This document shows, piece by piece, positions 58,964 through 64,000 of a stretch of 64,000 bases of DNA. A program made the translations under genes and the position numbers. Source of the DNA: Atriophallophorus winterbourni (Eukaryota; Platyhelminthes; Trematoda; Plagiorchiida; Microphallidae); NCBI GenBank assembly GCA_013407085.1, contig JACCGJ010014621.1, forward strand, positions 1 through 64,000. The letters are read 5' to 3'. Below the pieces are notes generated by a model. That model searched no databases, was not told where the DNA came from, and saw nothing but the letters and a program-made list of their open reading frames with translations. Numbering within the stretch: the stretch's first letter is position 1; each line of letters starts with the position of its first letter.

Positions 58964-59299
58964 ATAATCGAAATCAGAAACTCATATAGTAAAGTGAAAC
59001 GCACGTGGTCGAAAATATACGTTAGAATGTCATTTGCAAATTCTAAATTACATTAATTTTACACTACATAAACTCACGCAAAATCAATTTCATCTTTCCC
59101 TGTTAAATATATTGAAACAGATATTGAAGAGAAAAAACAATTTGGTGGTTCTTCTGTAGGAAACAAAAATGATTTTTAGGATCGCACGCTTTTTACTTTC
59201 CGCATTCCTACGTTTTCTACAAGAAAAGCGGTATATAAAAAATATCATTTGTTTTCTTTCTAAATATGTTGGTTCCTTTACTTGCCGACATGATACACA

Positions 59300-59345
59300 G
59301 ACCGTTCAAGATTCAAAATTCAAGATTCAAACTTTATGGTTTAAA
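59300..59345 (-). mobile_element. Solo CR1 3' tail
   Basis: Reverse of the tail type CATAAAGTTTGAATCTTGAA, with two TTGAATCTTG-like repeats; no coding part attached. 5' truncation left only the end of the element. Confidence 0.5.
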
Positions 59346-59518
59346 AAGCTAATAACTGTACAACACAATAGGATATTTGTATATATATAAGATATATGTA
59401 AAAATTGAGGATCAAAGAAGTTCGCTAGTTTTTGTTTTTAGGAAAGAAATGACTTGTTTTATCTTAGTATGATGGGAAAACATTCGTTACGATAAATGTC
59501 GTGTGTAATTGCAGGGTG

Positions 59519-60190
59519 GAATCCTCCTCCTCCTCCTCAGACTTCTCCGTGCCGGGTGGCACATGAGGCGAAGAGAACCCCACGCCAGTAGTTCCGGTCA
59601 TTCACGCTGCTTCCGTTGCCGTCTGCACCGTGAATCCTTGTGCATGTAGTTCGCGTTCCAACGTTCTGCGCCAAGTTTCCTTGGGCTTTCCTCGTTTTTG
59701 TTTACCTTACGGAAGCCAGTGAATGGCTACCTTCGTATGCGAACTGGGATCCATCCTGCAGAAATAACCGGACCATCTCAACCGTCGTCTTTTGATTACG
59801 GTAGATACCACCTCAAAACTTGTTTTTCGCAGTAGCTTTTCATTTGAAATGGTGTGTGGCCAAAAAATCCGTAGAATCCTTCTCAAGCACTTAGTTTGAA
59901 ACACGTTCACTCTGCGCTCAATGGCAGCGGTCGTCTTCCAGCTTTCCGATGCATACAGCAACACACTCAAAACGTTGCTCTTGAAGAGTCTGATCTTCGT
60001 GATAATGCATAAAGCGGAGGATTTCCAAATGGAATTCAGCATGCAGAATGCTTGGTTCGCCTTCCCGATCCTTCTCTTGACCTCATCTTCACAGTCACCA
60101 TTTAGAGACAGTTTGTTCCCAAGGTAGACTGTATCTGTAACCTCACTGAGCTATTGACCGTCCACGAACACTGGTGGAATCACTAATGAA
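59519..60190 (-). mobile_element. RTE-clade LINE, 3' end of ORF2 plus tail
   Basis: Minus-strand frame. TVYLGNKLSLNGDCEDEVKR and IGKANQAFCMLNSIW (about 60130-60000) lead into IKTRLFKSNVLSVLLY-like sequence (59707-60042, TKIRLFKSNVLSVLLYASES, CLRRILRIFW). The C-terminus follows: GKPKETWRRTLEREL and NxYWRG-like NYW (about 59690-59560). It ends in a GGA-rich tail (TCC repeat on the plus strand at 59519-59540), typical of short 3' repeats of RTE elements. 5' truncated at about 60190. Confidence 0.82.
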
Positions 60191-60194
60191 AAAT

Positions 60195-60540
60195 GTATCT
60201 AGTTCGTTCTTGAAAATCCTTTTAGTAGATGAGTGTACAACCTCTTACGGCTAGAATTTCATGAGAATCAAACGCGAAACCATCGAACAACCGACGTCAG
60301 TTACGTTAGATGGTGGAATATTTAATCCCCATGTGTGGGATTGCTTGACGGGAGGCGAAAAAGATGTCTCGGAGGATGAATCTTTGAGTTCAGTAATTTG
60401 TGGGTGATGATTAAATTCAATCGAACCCGTTTGTCAACCGATGTATCCAGAATAATATTCACCAGTCGATATTCATGAGGGAGGCCGCGAAGACAGCCAG
60501 CCATTTTATTTGCTCCATGATAAATACTATCAAGCATCTT
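60195..60540 (-). mobile_element. CR1-like LINE C-terminal fragment
   Basis: Minus frame 60322-60537 reads LDSIYHGANKMAGCLRGL, HEYRLVN, KRVRLNLIITHKLLNS and HPPRHLFRL, the post-RT block of CR1 ORF2. About 60240-60320 continues it with stops. Same orientation as the neighbouring RTE tail. Confidence 0.75.
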
Positions 60541-61474
60541 GATGTCCTTTTTTATCCTCGGTTGAACACGGTTTTGCTTTGTATGATGTCCTTCAGGCTT
60601 CCTTTAATCTAACCGCCGATGACATTTTCGAGGGTCGTACATATCGGACCAAATGCTAAATATATCCAAATCGCTCTGTAAGCGCAAACAATCCAGGCAT
60701 TACCTGATTTGGATACAAAGTTTAGTTAGCATTTTCCGCATAAATAACCATGTTGGTTGCGTTGTATTTCAGCAAAAAACAAACATATTATTAAAATCAA
60801 TATAAAATGATCACTACGATCTGATTTATACCGTTCAGTTCGTCTTGATAATCGATCAAAGATAATTATTGTTTACCCAGTGAGATTTGGCCAAGCGGGC
60901 GTAATATAAACTACTGATTTCATATCCCCCGCCATGCATGCAGCATTATGTCATACAGTCATTATGTCTCCAGTTCGTCTTGGTATTGTTCCGTAAGATT
61001 TGGCATCTAACATTCAGCCAAATACCCGTATTTGCAGTTTCTCCTATAAAACTCGCCGCACAAATTTGGACATCATATCTCGAATTTTGTGTACGATATT
61101 TCCACTGTGATATCGTTTTCGGATCTTCATGGTACTTTACCTAACTATTGATTACAGATAGAGGGGTCTTATACATGTAAATAAATAAATATCATAGCTA
61201 ACCAAATTATCCGCTGATTAATCTAATATGAACTCGGAAAAACTGTGGCATATATTTTTTAAATTTAAAACATGAAGCAAAGTAAACACGTGAACATTGA
61301 GATAAATTTAATAAAATACGTACATTATTCTTATCATATTCTAAGTCGACCGACTCTGTATAAAGATAAAATATTACGTTAAAAACAGTGGCATTCAAGT
61401 AAAACACTATTTCAAGACTCCCAGAACCTGAGTATTGCTGTATCCAGCTAATGATGCACACAGACACAAACCAG
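60541..61474. other. No gene recognised
   Basis: AT-rich spacer between LINE fragments and the 5' LTR. Frames of 60-90 codons on both strands have no motif or splice context. Confidence 0.45.
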
Positions 61475-61918
61475 TGTGATGTGTTAGTGCGAGGGATGTG
61501 AGCAACACATTAAATAATTGGTAATTTTGCGTCTAGGATCTCTACTTCTGGGGACATTTTGAATATCATACAAAAATTCACTGGGAATAAAACAAAATTT
61601 AAACAGAAGGGAATCATTCAGTCGTAATTTATTTATATCTAGCGATACGCTTTTATACAATCCTTTAAATTGGAACTATTAACTGTTAAACTTAATGGAC
61701 ACACGCTAAACTCATGGAAAACATACGCGGACACATTCTTTGTGCGATAGAGCATTGTGAGGATTGTTTGATTAATAATCAATACTGCTCAATAATTCCG
61801 TAATTCAAATTCATGTTGTTAAAGCTACATTATTCAATACATACTGTAATTCGAGTGAGCATCGTATGTTCTCACTTACATTTTTGGGTTAGTCATTCAA
61901 TTCAATTCAATTATCACA
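61475..61918 (+). mobile_element. 5' LTR of a gypsy-like element
   Basis: Begins TGTGATGTGTTAGTGCG and ends ...CAATTATCACA, two bases before a primer-binding site. About 444 bases, with TG...CA ends. No second LTR in the window and no confirmed target duplication, so the 5' edge is inferred from the TGT start. Confidence 0.6.
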
Positions 61919-61920
61919 TT

Positions 61921-61936
61921 TGGCGTCGCGAACAGC
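61921..61936 (+). promoter_or_regulatory. Primer-binding site
   Basis: TGGCGTCGCGAACAGC starts two bases after the LTR CA end. TGG pairs with the CCA end of a tRNA primer for minus-strand synthesis. Which tRNA is not determined. Confidence 0.6.
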
Positions 61937-61944
61937 AATTCCTA

Positions 61945-62583
61945 ATGGCAAATTCAAGTCTGGAACCTCTTGATATAAATTCAGACGCTCGAGAAATTGG
62001 AGACTATTGTGAAAGATTCGAAATTTGGTGTATGACACGACCGAAAGCTGAGAATGATAAAAAATCGGTTCATTTTCTAAATGCAGTCGGGAAATCTGCA
62101 TATACGTTAATCACGAATTTAGCCTATACTGATTCTCCTATTTCTCTTCTATACGAAACGCTGAAGACGCTTTTCCGTTCCATGGTGCGTCAGTCCAATC
62201 ACGGAATTAGGGATTTAATTCTTCAATTGTTAATTTAGGCAGCAAAATGCAACTTCGGTGAATTGTTAGAAATGCAATTGAAAGATCGTCTAATTGCTGG
62301 AATACATGACAGTGTTTTGCAGAATGAACTCTTGAAGCTGCCAAAACCCTCTTTTGAAGATGTTCGAGCTCACTGCAAACAGTATGAAGATGCGCGCGTG
62401 GCAACAACAGGTTTGTCGTCAGCAGAAAATTCCGTCATGTTCAATACACATAAACGTGAAAAAGCCAAGGCTCTGATGCAGACAAATAATGATGATACCT
62501 TAAATATGCCGCTTTGCGAAAAAGGAAACGTTCACTTTCATACAGTTTATCATAGTATGGAGAACACTCCCGTTACTGGATAA
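61945..62583 (+). pseudogene. gag of a second gypsy-like element
   Basis: ATG at 61945 (MANSSLEPLDINSDAREIGD) opens one frame to a stop at 62581, broken only by TAG at 62236. Gag-type motifs: YCERFEIWCMTR, HFLNAVGKSAYTLI, IRDLILQLLI-stop-AAKCNFGELLE, LKDRLIAGIHDSVLQNELL and FEDVRAHCKQYED. This is the Boudicca/gypsy-like retroviral-style Gag known from trematodes, different from the Gag at 42313. No zinc knuckle or pol follows; it is cut off before repeat R. Confidence 0.78.
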
Positions 62584-62906
62584 TTGAAGTAGACCTGACG
62601 AGTTTGCGAACACAAACTGATGCTCATAAAAGGGTAATTTAATAGTCCTTTATTTTATTTTTGAGAAACAAAAAATGGTGCAAAACCTGATTAACATCCT
62701 TCACAATCCAGGTACTCAGTTATAATGAAACATTTCGAAAAAACTGATATTATTGGTTTTTTATGCATGTACTACGTTGCTTGAATATACCGGCGAAATA
62801 AAAATCCTTCTCTTCGATTATGTTTATTAGGTGAAAACGATTGTTTTTTTCATGAAATATATGAAAAGGAATTTTCGATCAAAGAGAACGAAAAATTGAT
62901 GTGATT
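62584..62906. other. No gene seen
   Basis: Short AT-rich spacer between the truncated gag and repeat R copy 2. Confidence 0.5.
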
Positions 62907-64000
62907 AGGTTACAATGATCGATAGAAAATTAAAAACTGCATTTTACGACTAACCTGTACGCTCACCGCACTTAAATTCTGTATATGGGAGAGTTGTATA
63001 TAATCTTAGTCACAGGAATATATTGTACTCTACGCGTATATGTATATATTTTTTATATATTGCAATTGAATTATAATTGAATATTTTATAGTATTCGCCA
63101 TTAGAACATACCTAATAATGATGATATCGTTCAATACTAACGGCGTCATGTACTATGCTAGCTATAATTGAGTTTCAAATACTTGAATATTGTTTACAAC
63201 AAGTTTCACGTTATCTTCATAAATCTGAATGTTATTTTTTCATGTTTTATACTACAACTTCGTGTTATTTGAAACACTGATTGCATTACAACATGCGTAA
63301 GATTTCGGGACATTATTGCAAAGCTGGAAGAAAGTGTTTAATATATTTGAAATTTTTCGGTCCGACACACCAGGCAAAGCTTATGTTTGACAATTAATTT
63401 ATAGAAACGTTTATAATGGTAGATTTATCCGTGAAATTTTTCATTCGCATAGATACAGCTGTCATCATTGTAGATTCGACATTTTTATTAGCAATAATAA
63501 TGACTGCACTCATATAAAGCATGAAACGTCAGATTGAAAATAAGGAAGTTATGTTGGTGGTTATATCTGCTGATCACATATCACGCAGACAAATAGGAAA
63601 CATGAAGTGCACTAGCAACATAAACTCGTGGTTCTCAATGCAGAGCATTGTAAGCGGGAAGATCGATGACAACATTCGCACAACTGCAGGAATTCTGTTT
63701 TAACAAATAGTTCCACAATAGATCGATTAAGAGGATTTCGAATTGCAGGAGCAGATAAATAATGTATATCACTAGTTAACGACATTCAATTCATGAAGTC
63801 CGAAAAAATGAGCTTATACGTGTGTGAGCTCGGGTGCGAACGTTTACTACGTTGTTCAAAAAAAATCCGATCGAAGAGGTTGAGAACAATGCTGCAGTAA
63901 CGTGCTTTGTCTATAAAAATACGCAAGTGATATATTCTTTTTTATCTGCACAAAAAGGTGATCAGTTAACGTTCTCTTATGTTGTGGGAATGATGGTGTA
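62907..64000 (+). repeat. Long dispersed repeat R, copy 2, runs off the window
   Basis: Matches 27432-28536 in the same orientation with scattered substitutions and small indels. The left edge is at the same base (TTAGGTTACAATG), with unrelated sequence before it. One 60-codon frame (63521-63703) is interrupted in the other copy, so it is probably not coding. Confidence 0.9.

Larger units (their letters stand above)
43690..59030. repeat. Tandem array of about 1.2-1.4 kb units with higher-order duplications
   Basis: The anchor TCGTGCATCAACTGTCC recurs at about 44812, 46022, 47261, 49944, 51314, 52526, 53754, 55090, 56460 and 57701, giving steps of 1210, 1239, 2683, 1370, 1212, 1228, 1336, 1370 and 1241. 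The long step (47261-49944) holds two units that lost the anchor. Some units carry an extra module (from TTACAGTGGAACACTATTTT, at 48750, 50670, 55816 and 58455). The array fades out at about 58720; a last piece (GAAATCAGAAACTCATATAG) lies at 58965-59030 beyond a microsatellite. On the minus strand units contain the two exon-like cassettes annotated separately. No frame longer than about 100 codons and no protein-like domain. Confidence 0.92.

Noticed and set aside
43690..59030. CRISPR-like or simple satellite interpretation of the array
   Set aside because: Units are over 1.2 kb, variable in length and internally complex; there are no short direct repeats with spacers.

Overview
The window looks like a repeat-dominated piece of an AT-rich invertebrate nuclear genome. 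The element mix points to a flatworm, most likely a digenean trematode: a Penelope-like element with a GIY-YIG endonuclease, many CR1-like LINEs with a zinc-finger/PHD-like ORF1, RTE-clade LINEs, two kinds of Ty3/gypsy Gag, and a pogo/Tigger-type DNA transposon. The organism call is inference from these families. No bacterial-style operon, rRNA or confident tRNA gene is visible.

Layout. 1-2290: decayed Penelope-like element with RT, GIY-YIG endonuclease and a hammerhead-like tail. 3278-10890: the one convincing ordinary host gene. It has a TATA box, a signal-peptide exon and at least two more exons whose splice phases agree, and it encodes a small secreted protein I do not recognise. Its introns hold a second Penelope tail and a short tandem repeat. 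11.1-24.3 kb: decayed RTE and CR1 LINE copies on both strands, a (CATA)n microsatellite and little else. 25.2-39.6 kb: three larger CR1-like LINEs. One is cut off at a long dispersed repeat, one is split by a DNA transposon at a TA dinucleotide, and one still has an intact ORF1 and endonuclease.

41.9-59.0 kb: a tandem array of roughly 1.2-1.4 kb units with higher-order duplications, interrupted near its left end by a truncated Ty3/gypsy element. On the minus strand the units carry two classes of exon-like cassette, 24 and 39 nt. Both are symmetric phase 1 and are bounded by AG/GT. The cassette interiors vary far more between copies than the flanks do. This resembles the flatworm micro-exon gene plan and is the most interesting feature here, though several copies have lost a splice site.

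59.3-64.0 kb: minus-strand RTE and CR1 tails, a 5' LTR plus primer-binding site and gag of a second gypsy-like element, and a second copy of the long dispersed repeat that runs off the window. Nearly all recognisable coding sequence is transposon-derived and most of it is broken. The secreted-protein gene and the exon-like cassettes are the host-gene candidates.
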